Assembly (NCBI GenBank): GCA_050084515.1
Contig: CM114273.1
Coordinates: 43,214,001 to 43,278,000, forward strand
Direction of reading: 5' to 3'
Length of the DNA stretch: 64,000 nucleotides
Source: Blasia pusilla
Lineage: Eukaryota; Marchantiophyta; Marchantiopsida; Blasiales
The translations under genes were made by a program, and so were the position numbers. The notes beneath the pieces are model-generated. The model had not been told where the DNA came from. It did no database searches and worked only from the letters and a program-made list of their open reading frames with translations. Below, in pieces: positions 36,431 to 51,758 of the stretch. Position 1 is the first letter of the stretch. Every line of letters begins with the position of its first letter.

Positions 36431-39400
36431 CTTCTGCAAAGACGATGGTGATTTCAGCCTGAAACCAGGTGGATCGTTTTCTGAACTTAACTATCTTGAG
36501 GAGTGCAAAGTCACTCTTGGTTTGGACTACCTGTCCATCGATCTTCTGGGCATCTTGGTAGGCAATATTCTTGCAGGAGAAGAGTTGAGCTGCCCACAGC
36601 TTTGGTCGTTGGGAACATCAGCTAGACCTCTGCATAACGGCAGTATTGTTGTAAATACATTCATATCTGTATATAAAATTTATGATGTCAACCTAACCCC
36701 ACACCTTGACGGAATCTTACTTTGGTCATGTCTTCACATCTAGCTGCCGTGTGCTTTTGAATGAGTTTTCCTGGTACCTCTTCCTTTGAACTCTTTCAAG
36801 TCTTGTAATTGTCTCTTTGCTGCTTGTTGAATTGAATCCCTTCCCATATGTGGATCTCTCCTCTCTCTTTTATGTTGTCTTCAGACTTCAGTAGTTTCCC
36901 TTGCAGATGGAAAGAACCCCTCAAAAATTCTGCATAGATATATGCATGCAATCCAAACGACTCGCAATACATTCACTGGAGAGGAATAATCAGGACATCA
37001 CCCACAACAGATCCAAGCAACAAAGGGTAGTACATTGGATATGTCATCCAGATCCACAAGGCTGCGGTACAAGTTCGCCTGGAAATTTTGCAGCCATAGA
37101 TCACGTATCCTAGTTGTGAACTCTCGAAGTGTTCCAACCATTGTCCACACTTCTTTAGGGTCAGATTTTCATGATGTGAGGTAGTTCAGTTTGGAGAAAG
37201 TCCAAAATGCACTTTTGTCTTTTCAATTAGATTCATTAATAGACAAATGTACAGCATGAGCAGACCTTCCTCCACAACATCATTTTCATTCTCCTGAACT
37301 ATTCTAAATGCACCCATTTCCCTAATGGCAAGCTTCTTATCGTTCCTCTCACCATCACATATGTACAGGGATTGACCAGACAGTGGAAGAACAACAGCCA
37401 GTGTGTTTGCAGTCACCTCATTCTGAAACTGGAAGGGTAATAGCACTTTCTGAAGACATTTCCACATTTTCTATATCGCTGCTGGAGGGCGGTCTCCGTG
37501 CAGGAATCATGGTTGACACTGCCACTTCCTACTCTTCGACCACGAGCTTGTTTTCGAGACACAAATTCAATCCTTGTCTGATCACCATAGTGACAAACAA
37601 CACGGGCTATACAAGAAACTCAGTCACTGTGAAAGAACCGCAGCTGTCATTCGTGGCACAAGACCAGAAACAAAAGAGTCACCATAGGTTGGGTTGGCTC
37701 GCTGTGCTTTTAGGTGGACCTCACCTATGATTCACATTCCTCATTTTTTCATGTACATTGTTATCCTAAGATGCAGAATCATAGTTTGATGAGTACTTCT
37801 GACTAGTGATATCTCAGTGCCTGAGAAACTGGTCCATCCTTATCCTTCCTGGGATGGGTTCTTCAAATGTAGGTCCTTTACAAAACTGGGCTCCATTTTG
37901 GTTACTCCCTAAAGCTCATTCGCTGTAGACTCATTGACTTGGTGTTGTTCGACATGCACCTTGTTTCTTTCGCTTCAGATTCTACCACTTACTCTGAACA
38001 CAAAGAAATCCACTGGTGGATGCCCGATTTCTAATGAAGATCAATTTTAGCTACTGCTTAGAATGCTCATTATTCATTCCAAATTTTACAAAGTGAATCA
38101 AGTATCCATAGTATCAAAGTGAGATGGGACACGTTAACCAAGCAACCAGGGGGTCTCAGTAACCAACACGAACGAGGCTGACCACGAATGAGAGAGGAAG
38201 TCCCCTCTTGAATCTAAAACCACCAGCAATACAATGCATTACGACGTAAAGAAAGAAGCTCAGCCAACTGTTGGTAACCCTGTAAGACTAGCATCCACCC
38301 ACAGTGGCATTGACTGTCAACGCGAAAAAGTAAGTGGAAAACACCTCTCGAGAATCAAGCTCTCCACATCAGAAAGTTTAGACAGGGAGGTCGCATTCCA
38401 AACTACTAGAGTGTAAACTCTGGGCATCACGAAAACAGTGGCGACTTTAAATGACGTGAAATGCACAATTCAACACGACAATAGTTTATATCAGTCTATA
38501 TTAAACGCATCAAAGTCTCACCACACGCCAGCACACATGAAGATGCCGCAAATAGCTCTAGCAGTTCCACTGCATAGCTCACATCTACCCCAGCTTTGGG
38601 AGAAACAATTCTTAGTTTCGAACTTTCCCCAGAGAAATCCAGCACCGGGATAATTCACAACTCAATACACACATCAGACTGCCACTGCACACTGAGATGC
38701 CACAACTACGTACAGCAATTTCACATCCGGGCTAACTTGTGAAGCTTCTTCTAAAACTACTGGAGAAAATGGGCAACATTCATTCAACACCAGAACAATT
38801 TCCACCTGCCAAAATCTCTATATGCAAGCCAATGATCTTGTCACAACATGACAATACACATTGATCGGCCAAAAGCACTTGCGGCAGTATGACTTTTGGC
38901 CCACCGTGTGAGAAAAGAATCCATCCTTCCAAACCGTTTTGACAAGAAGGGCACAATTCAACATAAGAAAGATCCACACCCTTACCACCTCTCTACAAAC
39001 ATCAAACTATCGACACCACACTACCCAGTCACGAATTGTTCAACGAATCCCACTACGTGAATCACATTGAATCTGACAGTGGGGTAACAACTACCACTGG
39101 CCGCAGTAGTAATTCGATAACTAGAGGTAAAATCTGAAGCGTGATCGCTCAATGCAGTTGGCCAATGATCACACCCCCATCAAGCTCCCACACTAATGGC
39201 CATTCGGGTCCACAATTCTGTCTTCGGCAACCACCCCAACCAGTAGAGAAGAGCAGACAGTTCTGCGGTGGCAGCGAAATCGTCTACAGGCGTGGATGAA
39301 ATCCACCAGCCAAATCAGTAATTGCTGATTGCATGCAGAAAAGCGCTGGATCCTGGGAACCGTTTTCATGTCCTAGTTCTCAAACACGGCCGAAAAACCG

Positions 39401-39498
39401 CCGATCTACGTGGACCGCTTCCGCGCGGAGCGCAGAGAGACGCATCGCAGAAACCGAACCCCCGCGATAGGCTCCAGGGCTGGAGAAAGCTCGCGATC
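36431..39498. other. Intergenic between kinesin and bL33m; no firm gene
   Basis: The first few hundred bases are presumably the kinesin 3' UTR. One minus-strand ORF near 37186-37467 is listed separately. The rest (37740-39490) shows only short ORFs without domains, and part near 39300-39498 is probably the bL33m 3' UTR. Confidence 0.45.
37186..37467 (-). CDS. Unidentified minus-strand ORF, possible last exon of a small gene
   Basis: The 93-codon frame has balanced composition unlike the surrounding shadows, for example 'NTLAVVLPLSGQSLYICDGE' and 'KKLAIREMGAFRIVQENEND', then a hydrophobic stretch 'LLMLYICLLMNL' and a stop. A splice-acceptor-like ccagtttcag (minus strand, about 37426) stands just before AATGAGGTGACT. 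Upstream on the same strand another frame reads 'RIEFVSRKQARGRRVGSGSV', which could be a preceding exon. The end of the ORF faintly recalls tubby-C-terminal-like (LURP-one/scramblase) proteins, but I do not recognise it securely. It may be a relic or non-coding. Confidence 0.25.
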   Translation of the reverse strand: MWKCLQKVLLPFQFQNEVTANTLAVVLPLSGQSLYICDGERNDKKLAIREMGAFRIVQENENDVVEEGLLMLYICLLMNLIEKTKVHFGLSPN

Positions 39499-39669
39499 CT
39501 ACCGCATTTTCGCCTCCGTGAAGAGAACATGGCGCTTCACGACCGGATCATACTTGCGAAACTCCAGCTTCGTCGTCATCTTTCTGGGATTCTTCGTGGT
39601 CACGTAGAAGAAGCCCGTGCCCGCCGCGGAGATCAGCCGCACCAGAATCGCTCCCTTCCCCTTCGCCAT
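39499..39669 (-). CDS. Mitochondrial-type large-subunit ribosomal protein bL33
   Basis: A single-exon gene of 56 codons plus TAG. It starts [20 protein letters not shown], continues [20 protein letters not shown] and ends with '[16 protein letters not shown]'. The pattern R-L-x-S-A-A-G-T-G-x-F-Y...K-L-x-x-[RK]-K-Y-D-P-x-x-x-[RK]-H-V is that of bL33, a small basic protein of the 50S-type ribosome near the E site. The short nuclear-encoded form ending HVLFTE-x-K is the plant mitochondrial one. Plastid bL33 is normally encoded in the chloroplast and differs. The length is normal (Arabidopsis homologues are about 58 residues). There is no separate presequence, as in the homologues, so import may rely on the basic N terminus. 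The start is the only ATG in frame. The coding segment is GC-rich compared with its flanks. A telo-box lies about 86 bases upstream and a Harbinger-type MITE about 280 bases upstream. Confidence 0.93.
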   Translation of the reverse strand: MAKGKGAILVRLISAAGTGFFYVTTKNPRKMTTKLEFRKYDPVVKRHVLFTEAKMR

Positions 39670-39754
39670 AGCTCGATCACTGCCCCGACCAACACATCAA
39701 ACGCAGTTCCTAACCCCAAACTCCCGCACTCCGTTACCCCAAAGCTCAAACGCA

Positions 39755-39763
39755 AAACCCTAA
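39755..39763 (-). promoter_or_regulatory. Telo-box (AAACCCTAA) in the bL33m 5' region
   Basis: The exact motif AAACCCTAA lies at 39755-39763, with related ccctaa and taacccc strings at 39710-39790. Telo-boxes are common in promoters and leaders of plant ribosomal-protein and translation genes, which matches the neighbouring gene. Function here is inferred from position. Confidence 0.5.
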
Positions 39764-39946
39764 CCCCAATGCTCAAACGGAAGCCCTAAAGGCCATGAAT
39801 CGATCGATAGAAGAGGTAAAACCGGTGGAATCACCCAAAAACGGAGCGAAGGTTTCTTTCTTTTTTTTCTTTTTTTATTTTAAAATAAATAAATAAATGG
39901 ATTCACTATTGACATAAACCAGCAACATGCCCGCGTCATGCACTTA

Positions 39947-40304
39947 GGGCCTTATCCCATGGCCTAGTTTCTTGGATTCGCATGCCACCCCATGAAATGG
40001 CCCTCCGGTTGGAATCGTCGGCTGGTCAGCGGTTCGTAACCCGTTTCAGGCTGAACATTCAATCTGAAACCGCCGCGCGGCCACTCACTCTACGGAATCG
40101 CCACTCTTGGAAGGAAAGCAGAGGGAACAGTCGCAGAGTCGTATTTCTTGCTTCCAAGTTTTTTGGGCACAAGAAATGTGGCAACCGCGCCATATTTCCG
40201 CGACTCTTGCGACAAACCGACAAATTTGATTAGTTTGGGGTAGGATGAAATGGATCTAGTCTAGCGGCCAGCGTTGGTGACCGCTGGCCTATGGGATAAG
40301 GCCC
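39947..40304. mobile_element. PIF/Harbinger-type MITE, 358 bp, with TTA target duplication
   Basis: The ends are GGGCCTTATCCCATGGCC (39947-39964) and, reversed, GGGCCTTATCCCATAGGCC (40286-40304), which match over 15 bases and differ by one added base after that. Both are flanked by TTA (39944-39946 and 40305-40307). A three-base TWA duplication with GGGCC-type TIRs is the hallmark of PIF/Harbinger (Tourist-like) elements. The interior is GC-rich compared with the flanks. It contains an 83-codon ORF at 39982-40233 with no transposase similarity, so the element is non-autonomous. It lies about 280 bases upstream of the bL33m start codon. Confidence 0.85.
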
Positions 40305-40456
40305 TTAATGCATTTAAAAAAAAATTAATTCACTGGAAGAAAATCAAATAAATTTGGAAAATATTTAAAAATATAAGAATGTGTGCTAAATTATTGAAAC
40401 ATCATTTTGTGAACCTTCTTGACTTTTAATTTCTATTTTGAAGTGGAATTTTTTCA

Positions 40457-40492
40457 TCTATAATATTATTGGAGAGTGCCTTCTTTTTAATG
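40457..40492 (+). mobile_element. Helitron-like 5' end (truncated or eroded copy)
   Basis: tctataatattattggagag, followed by tgccttctttttaa, matches the 5' ends of the elements at 6377 and 15183 and has the required A before TC. No CTAG-type 3' end could be matched at the expected distance. Confidence 0.5.
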
Positions 40493-43400
40493 AAATAGAA
40501 ATAAATAAATTTTACCTCTACTCCTAAAAGGCCTAAAATTAAAAATCTAAAGATCCTCCCTCCCCTCCTCCTACACCTTCTAAGTTATGGATTGTTTATT
40601 TAGTTAACTTAACCTATAATTCTGTTAAGGCATCCAAGAAATGAGGAGCTGAAAGTTCATGTAATAATAGGAAACAAATTTGTGTTCTTTATAATGTTTT
40701 CTGTTTGTTGTAGGATATTACCAACTTTTCGATGCTCCTTTGAGACTCGATAGTACACCAAACCCTCAAATTCATGGAGACAAAAAATGCCAAGTGAATG
40801 TTATTTTTGGTGTAGTCATTTATCTTGTTACTTTCCCTCTCTATATGTATACTCCTTGTTTATATCCAACACAAACCAATTCCACTAGGTGGGCAGAGAA
40901 GTTTCCATCTCGGTGGGATTAGGGATTCAGGACCTGCAAATTTATTCCTCAAAGAAATTACACTTGAAATCTTCCCTTTGACAAGCATAATCACACTACA
41001 TCTTAAATTAAGATTTCCAATGTTTTCAAATTTTGTAGATTCCTTTTATAGATGAGATTGTAGTAGTGAGTCCTAATTTTGGAATATATCACTTTTTCAC
41101 AACTGGTAAATATGTTAACTTCTTTGCTGATAGTTTCTATTAGTGACATAATAAAGTATTTAAGAAGCCTTCACCTACTATTGGATGTTTAACAATTGAA
41201 TTCATATGAATTGTAGAGATGGTAGGTTGGTCTGTATTAACTTTTTCTTCATCTTGGAGACCTCTCAAGAATGAAACTTGTAGTTTGAAAGTGACCATTT
41301 CAAGTTGAGATACGAAATGACACAACTTCTTGACCCATTAAGCATAATAAATAATCGAATACCCGCCAAAAGCTTCCTTCTAATATGTAGACGCAAAAAA
41401 CATATTCATTTCTCTAGCCGGAGAATTATGCCTTCACACATCTTGCCACCAAAAGTCGCCTTCTTGTATATAGCTACCAAAAGTGAATTCTTGTATAAAC
41501 ATGCCAAATGTATGATTTTTGTAGCCACAAAGTGCTCTTTCTTATATATATCCACCATCATTCATCAATGAGTCATCGGCCCATAATGAACAAATAAAAA
41601 ACTTAAATAAAAATCTGATAAGTTCACATTCAAGTCAAATGAATTGTGCTACTCCTCTTGGCATTTGGGTCACACTTGTGTTAATTTTGATTTCCTTATC
41701 TAATTGATATAGCTACCATTTGCTAAAATCTGGGAGAGTTTTATATTTTGAATCCCATGCTCCTCTTTAATCACTTTTGACTACAATGTTGTTCGTTCTT
41801 TTGTTCAATCCGTTTTGGTACTAGCATGAATATTTTTGGGGTCATTACAATGATTTTTGGATTGGGGAATGACCTCTTCATTTTATTCAGTGTTATTTTC
41901 GTATACCAACGATTCCTTACAATTATTCCTTTTGCTATTGTTTTGGTCCCTCCCCCCCCCCCTCTCTTACCCTCTCGTCTTCTTTACAACTCATCTCTTG
42001 AATATTTACAATTGTCCCTTCTGGTTTTGTCATGAATATTCTTATGGCTATTTGTGGTTTGCAACACTCATGTTTTGCTCATCGAGAAAGCTTTAATTTC
42101 CCTTGGGACTCATTCCATTAATGGAGAATCTCTGTAATCCAAAGAGTACAACCATGGGGCAAGAACATATGGAAAGCAAGCACGGATAATAGATTCTTCT
42201 TGATTGGGTAGGGGATGGCAACATGGTTTCAAGGGTGCGGGAATGTGGTAAATGGTGGGGTATTTGGTAAGTGGTAGCCATAGTGTAGTATTTGAATCTG
42301 TTGCAATGACGCCATGTGTTTGTCCAAGAAAGATTTGGCGCGTTTTCTAAAGTTTGAATGAACTAACTATCTTCTTGTGGAGCATCCCGTTAATGCACCG
42401 TTGCTTATTGCTTGGTTAGAGTATTGTGTAGCTTTCTAGGATACTAGAGCAGAGTTTTTGGCTATTTTCACCTTTCATCCTGCACTATTGTTGTTAGAGC
42501 GTCATTGGAGAGATTCATATTTTTACTTTCAAAAATTTTTGGCTTTGTTTAGAATATTTTTTTGGGTGCTATTTGAGGACGTTCAACGATTTCTCTCACT
42601 CTCTTACAATAGAGGTATCATTCTTCATGTTCAGACTTATGGTCTTAGCCAATTGCTATTCATGTTTATTCTATGTTATTTATGTTGTAGAATACTTCAC
42701 TCATATCACATGTTATTCCTTCTAGGCTTGGATGGACGAACGTGGATAGTGGTTAGTACGATAATTCCTGGAAATAACATCATGCAAATCTGACTTTTTT
42801 GCACTCCATACCATAGCTTCCCTTTTCAAACGACATGCAATTATCATATATATTAGTAAGGAACACTAAGTTCTTATCATCTATCATGTAAACCTCGCAA
42901 ATTTAGAGTTCATTTGTAAATATTCTGATATTCAACGTGTCAAGAGCAATTAAGTTCAGTTCATCTATGCCTTGCATGCCATCCAAATACTTTCAAATGG
43001 CCCATTTAACATAGATGCATTTACCTTGTATGGAAATAGACAGGAGGATTGGATGGAGACCTCTTGATTCATTGCTTTCCCATTGGGAGAAGAGCAAATA
43101 CTCTATTTCCAAACCCACTTCAAGAAATAGAATTCGAAGATGAAATATTATTTAGGCAACAATTAATTATTGGTGCATGCACAAGCCATATGATTAGCGC
43201 AATATGTTGTGGATGGACTTATCCCCTTAGATCTTTCAAGGAAACATGTGTAAGGAAGGCGGGAAAGGTAGTAGGCTTCCAATGTCATTTTGTCATTATA
43301 AGTGAAAAAATAGACTATAGTAGATAAGGTTGTATGCTAATCAAGTTCCTTTAACCCCAACACATTGACAAGGTTGGCAACATTTATCATGGAGATCTAG

Positions 43401-46400
43401 ATAAGACATTAACCATTTCAAATGCCAACATTGCTCCGAAGTTGAGCTCTAGCTGTTGTGACTCTGTAGAGTGATTGCTCCATGTCAACTGTAGTCCCCA
43501 CCATATTATGAGAATGCATTCCAAGTCGATTAAGGATCAAATGAGGAATAAACCAACTCGCTCATATATTGTAGCAAGAGATGCAATTCTTAACTATAAA
43601 GATATTCTAAACATCAAGGACGTCATGAGGAGGCAAAAAGGAGGTTATAATGGAATAGTTGACACAATCGTTGTCCACATGTAGGTTCAAAGATATCGTG
43701 AGCATGTCCTTTTCTACCAATGGTATGACTCCATCAAGCTAACACTATTTGCTTTAGTATTTTCCAGCCCTTGGATGCTACAAAATCTAGCCAAAAATGG
43801 AGACCAAGGTGCAATTAGCATGGATGTCACCCACATCACCAGCACATGTGAGGTGAGTCAGTTCAATGTTGAATGGTTTTGAACCAAGTTCAAGAGAGGG
43901 AGGTAATATGCAAGATAGTATGTGGGCTTCTAATGATGTGAGGATGTCAACAATATTTTCAGAGGAATACATCATCTATACTATAATTTGCGGAGTGGTC
44001 TATGCTACAGTTTGGACATGGCGACACCTCCAAAACACGACACGTGTTCCTAGAAACCCTACGCATATTTCAAAGGAAGCGTATAAACACGGGGCAAGGC
44101 ACATATTCACAAGAGGGCATATTCTCACGGGATGGGGGCAAATATGCACAAGACCGTGCATGGCACAATCTGTCATGGGTACTAACCAGTGAATTTATAT
44201 ACATGTTGTAGAGAATTGGCACTCTTATTGTTTAGCATTTTGATTTGAGAATGACAATTTTTCACAAGAATACATTATTGATCTTTTTGAACTTAAGACT
44301 ATTTGAGTATGACTTGGTAGCTTTATGGCTTGAAGTGTTGGAAAGAGTTTGTGCCATAAAAGAGAGTATCACTAGGAGTTTGGCATTCATGAGTGAACTC
44401 ATAACCAAGCTGGGTGTCTTAGGAGAAGAAGGAGACAAGATCTTTAACCTAAGCAAGGTTCTAAAGAAAGTAGAGAGATTATAGAGGATTTCTCAAACTC
44501 TTGTAGAATAGACGTCGCAGCGGATGGATTTACCTTTTGACTCATGTACTATAATCACTATCCTTTTCATAAAAAAAACTCCAACTTTTATTTTTGTATG
44601 ATATTTGGTTGAATACAAACAAAAATTAATGTTTGAAAAATCAGCATGGCAACTAAAGATTACTCTCACATGTAAGTGCATGATGAAATAAGAGTTGCTT
44701 ATTTCTAAATATTTCTGCCATAGTGGGGTTTGTTTAGCCACTCGCAACATAAAAAAAATAACATAGGCAGAATATATGATACAATGGCAAACTTTCCAAC
44801 TATATTTATGGATTCACATATATCAATATAATCACAATATATAAGTCCAACTCTTCTTGCGTTACTTAACATCCCCTCCATCATAGTGATTCCTTTAGCT
44901 AAATGATCAAAGTATTATTAGCCACATGGGCGATGCTGACTTGACTACGAAATTAGTCAAGATCAATATGAAGAGCATCCATATTAGCCGCAATGTTGTC
45001 TAGGTTCTTTTGCAACCCTTCAGCTTGTACGAGGACACTAGTGAGGATAACAACCAAATTATGTTGAACGCCATCACTGTGACAATGTTTTCTAAGAGAG
45101 GTAGTGATCTTTTCAATTGATGTCATTGATATTCTATCCGTCGCCTCAAGGTCTTGACTAAAATTCATCACAAGTGGAAGGGGCTTCCTTGCCAAGATGA
45201 AGTTTTGAGTTGCGGTATGAACAATGCCTTCATCACCTCTTGGTCTATGCTCCACAAGAATATTCAAATACCACTCGATTGTGTTTGTGCATGAGAAATC
45301 TGATCATCAATACTCATATTCTCAAAAGCAATATCAGATATCCCCATAAGATCATCTCCACTTGGTGCTTGCCACATATATGATCACTACATCCACGAAT
45401 GAAGCCTTGTAGCTCCATCGTCCTATTGCAATGACATGTTTGTCTACTTCCTCTAAACGCGCAGGCAAGGTATGTATAGCGTCTTGCCTCAATAGAAACA
45501 ACTTGCACCACTCTAGACTTCATCACGTGGGAGGAAATGCCATATTAGTTTCCCTTTCTTCATCCAAGGTACTCAATTTTGGAACGCCCATTCCTCGCCT
45601 TGGCAACATTGTTGGCAATCCTACAATTTCCCTCCACTATAATATCAATGTTTTCCTAAATTTAGCTGCCAATACTTGTATGCCACCCTTTTCTTCTTTC
45701 CCGCTTTCACTGTTGTATTACAATCACACACTTAGCTTTACACAAACACACACTAACCGAAACTTTCTCCTCTTGCACTAAAAATACCCTATGAGAATAA
45801 TGTCCCCCATTCCGCTTGGAACTCCTCCCCAAAACTTGATAGGATGCTTAAAGGGGCCGATTGAGCCATGACAATTCCTAATAGGCCGCTTCGTGGATGA
45901 TGGTTCCTTAACAACTCTATTAAGCACATACTTGCTCTTAATGCAATAATATGATTGTTCACGCATAGGAAGTGGCTTTAAGTGCTCAATCCCATGTAAT
46001 TATTATCATTAGGATAATCTTCAAAATTGGTGGCAATTTGCACCTCGATAGACCAACACTTCAATTCTAACTAGGTACTCTACCTAGTTAGGATTTTTTG
46101 TCATAAGCAGCACCTCCAAACTTTGTCACAATTTGTGCCTCAATAGACCGACTTTCGAATTCTATGAGTGTCATAAAAATAGGTGATGGATTCTTGACAG
46201 TCTAATCATATTAGGATTTGACACTTACTCCTATGTAACTAGGTTCCTCCATGCAAACTCCCTAACCATGAGCATCTTTATGACCTCCACCAATATGCAC
46301 CATGAAGACGTCATTTCTTCACGACCATATGCATGGAGATCTGGAAGATTTTCATGCCCGAAAAAATTGGGGCAAACACGGAAATAAATTCTACAACCCC

Positions 46401-46515
46401 AAATTTTTCATATTTTCAAACTAATGTCAACAATGTGCATAATCCATTTTTGGGAGCATTGGTTTGAGATTGCCAATGTGAGGCGGTCCTTAGAGTTAGG
46501 CACCCTAAACATGCA
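40493..46515. other. AT-rich gene desert
   Basis: No gene is recognised. Points of note: a degenerate four-fold phrase of the type 'ccaccaaaag...ttcttgtatatag' near 41445-41560, a C-run at 41951-41962 and one unassigned minus-strand ORF at 44953-45267 (separate entry). The rest is probably decayed transposon sequence with no readable domains. Confidence 0.45.
44953..45267 (-). CDS. Unidentified 104-codon ORF, possibly transposon-derived
   Basis: The frame has a helical, gag-like composition toward its end ('LVQAEGLQKNLDNIAANMDA' followed by 'LHIDLD'), unlike the low-complexity ORFs around it. No family signature is recognised. It could be the remnant of a retrotransposon gag or a chance ORF. 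Confidence 0.2.
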   Translation of the reverse strand: MNILVEHRPRGDEGIVHTATQNFILARKPLPLVMNFSQDLEATDRISMTSIEKITTSLRKHCHSDGVQHNLVVILTSVLVQAEGLQKNLDNIAANMDALHIDLD

Positions 46516-46759
46516 TATGCCCTTAGCTTAGATAAGTGGCACTAAACGAACAAGTCACGATCACCTTTAGACTTAACCACGGTAAGCGTCCATGCAACTC
46601 CAAGCTAAGATAAGTGGAAATAAACTAGCCAGCCATATCACTTTCAGAGTTAATCATGATAAGTATGTCCATGCAGCCCCTAGCTAAGATAAGGAGCACG
46701 TCCCATATGGCCGAGGTCTCAAAGACCCGGCCCCATTGTCTCATATTTGCAAGATTTAA

Positions 46760-46949
46760 TCTATATAATTAAAAGAGGATGGGGTTTGAGGAAACCTTCC
46801 TCCCTTATTGACACGTGTACTTTATGTCCTCCTATGATGTTCACACGTGTAATATTTAACAGAAGAACTAAATTAACAAGTCGTAGACTTAACTAATATC
46901 TTTCCCACACAATGATTTTCACTCGTGCATAACATGAGCATTATGCTAG
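46760..46949 (+). mobile_element. Non-autonomous Helitron-like element, about 190 bp
   Basis: It starts TCTATATAATTAAAAGAGGA after an A (46759) and ends CTAG (46946-46949) before a T (46950). A short imperfect hairpin (ctcgtg-cataa-catgag) lies 11-27 bases before the end. The interior carries two acacgtgt palindromes near 46815 and 46852. Length and ends match the minus-strand element at 55132-55324 and the element at 63693-63873. Confidence 0.6.
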
Positions 46950-47166
46950 TAGACCCAAAATTTGCACTCAAATGGGATGCCAACGGTGTTTGCATCGCGG
47001 GAAAGTAGGACGTAAATCCTTCCAACATTGCCATCATTTTCAGCCATAGAGTATCGAGGAAATTGGTGGAATGAACGTGACAAAGTGGGGAAATTCGTTA
47101 CGGCCTCTACCGATATCCGTCCAACTTTTTTTTTCTCGTCGTCTAGACTATCCACACGTGTCTAAT

Positions 47167-47221
47167 AATTTAACAATATTATTCCCCCACCCGAGAGGGG
47201 TGCGAATGATATTATTAAATT
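47167..47221. repeat. Imperfect inverted repeat of about 19 bp upstream of RPT4
   Basis: taatttaacaatattattc is mirrored by gaatgatattattaaattg with two mismatches plus one terminal mismatch, about 18 bases apart. It may be the ends of a tiny foldback element. Confidence 0.55.
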
Positions 47222-47466
47222 GGGGGGTGGGGTGGGGAACTACGTGGGTGTCAAACTACGTTACCGACCCCATGACCCTCCAAGTAAACTAACCCGCCAT
47301 GGTGACCTTTAGCCTTAACCACTTTGAGCGCGCCTATGCGGCCCCGAGCTAAGATAAGTGAAAGTAAAATAACAATCCATCCAAAGGCAAAGTGCACGCT
47401 CCCGCGCCATTAGTGCCTTTAGGCCGGAGCTAGAGCGCGCGTGTGCGTGAGAGATGGGGAGAGCTT

Positions 47467-47475
47467 TTTAGGGTT
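47467..47475 (+). promoter_or_regulatory. Telo-box (inverted) in the RPT4 leader
   Basis: TTTAGGGTT, the reverse of AACCCTAAA, lies about 90 bases upstream of the RPT4 ATG. Such boxes are frequent in leaders of plant housekeeping genes. The role here is inferred. Confidence 0.4.
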
Positions 47476-47564
47476 GAGATCCTCTCTGTTCGCGGATTTT
47501 GTGAGACGGAAGTGCCGAAGAGAGGGCGTTGTACAGAGACAGGGAGAAGGAAATCGAGAGCCCG

Positions 47565-51704
<4,140 letters not shown>

Positions 51705-51752
51705 AAAGCCTGTACCCTACAGTTTGTGTTCACAGCCCACATCAAGTCCATC

Positions 51753-51758
51753 AATAAA
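51753..51758 (+). terminator. Polyadenylation signal AATAAA of RPT4
   Basis: The canonical hexamer lies 49 bases after the RPT4 stop codon. It is a plausible near-upstream element for 3' end formation, though plants use this signal loosely. Confidence 0.5.

Larger units (their letters stand above)
46516..47400. repeat. Diverged repeat of about 79 bp, interrupted by a Helitron-like insertion
   Basis: The core agctaagataagtgg appears at about 46524 (agcttagataagtgg), 46602, 46682 and 47347. It is usually preceded by tccatgca-[ga]cccc and a 'cctttag-cttaacca' block. The first three are 78-80 bases apart. The fourth is separated by the element at 46760-46949 and other inserted sequence. The array runs up to the RPT4 promoter region. 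Confidence 0.65.
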
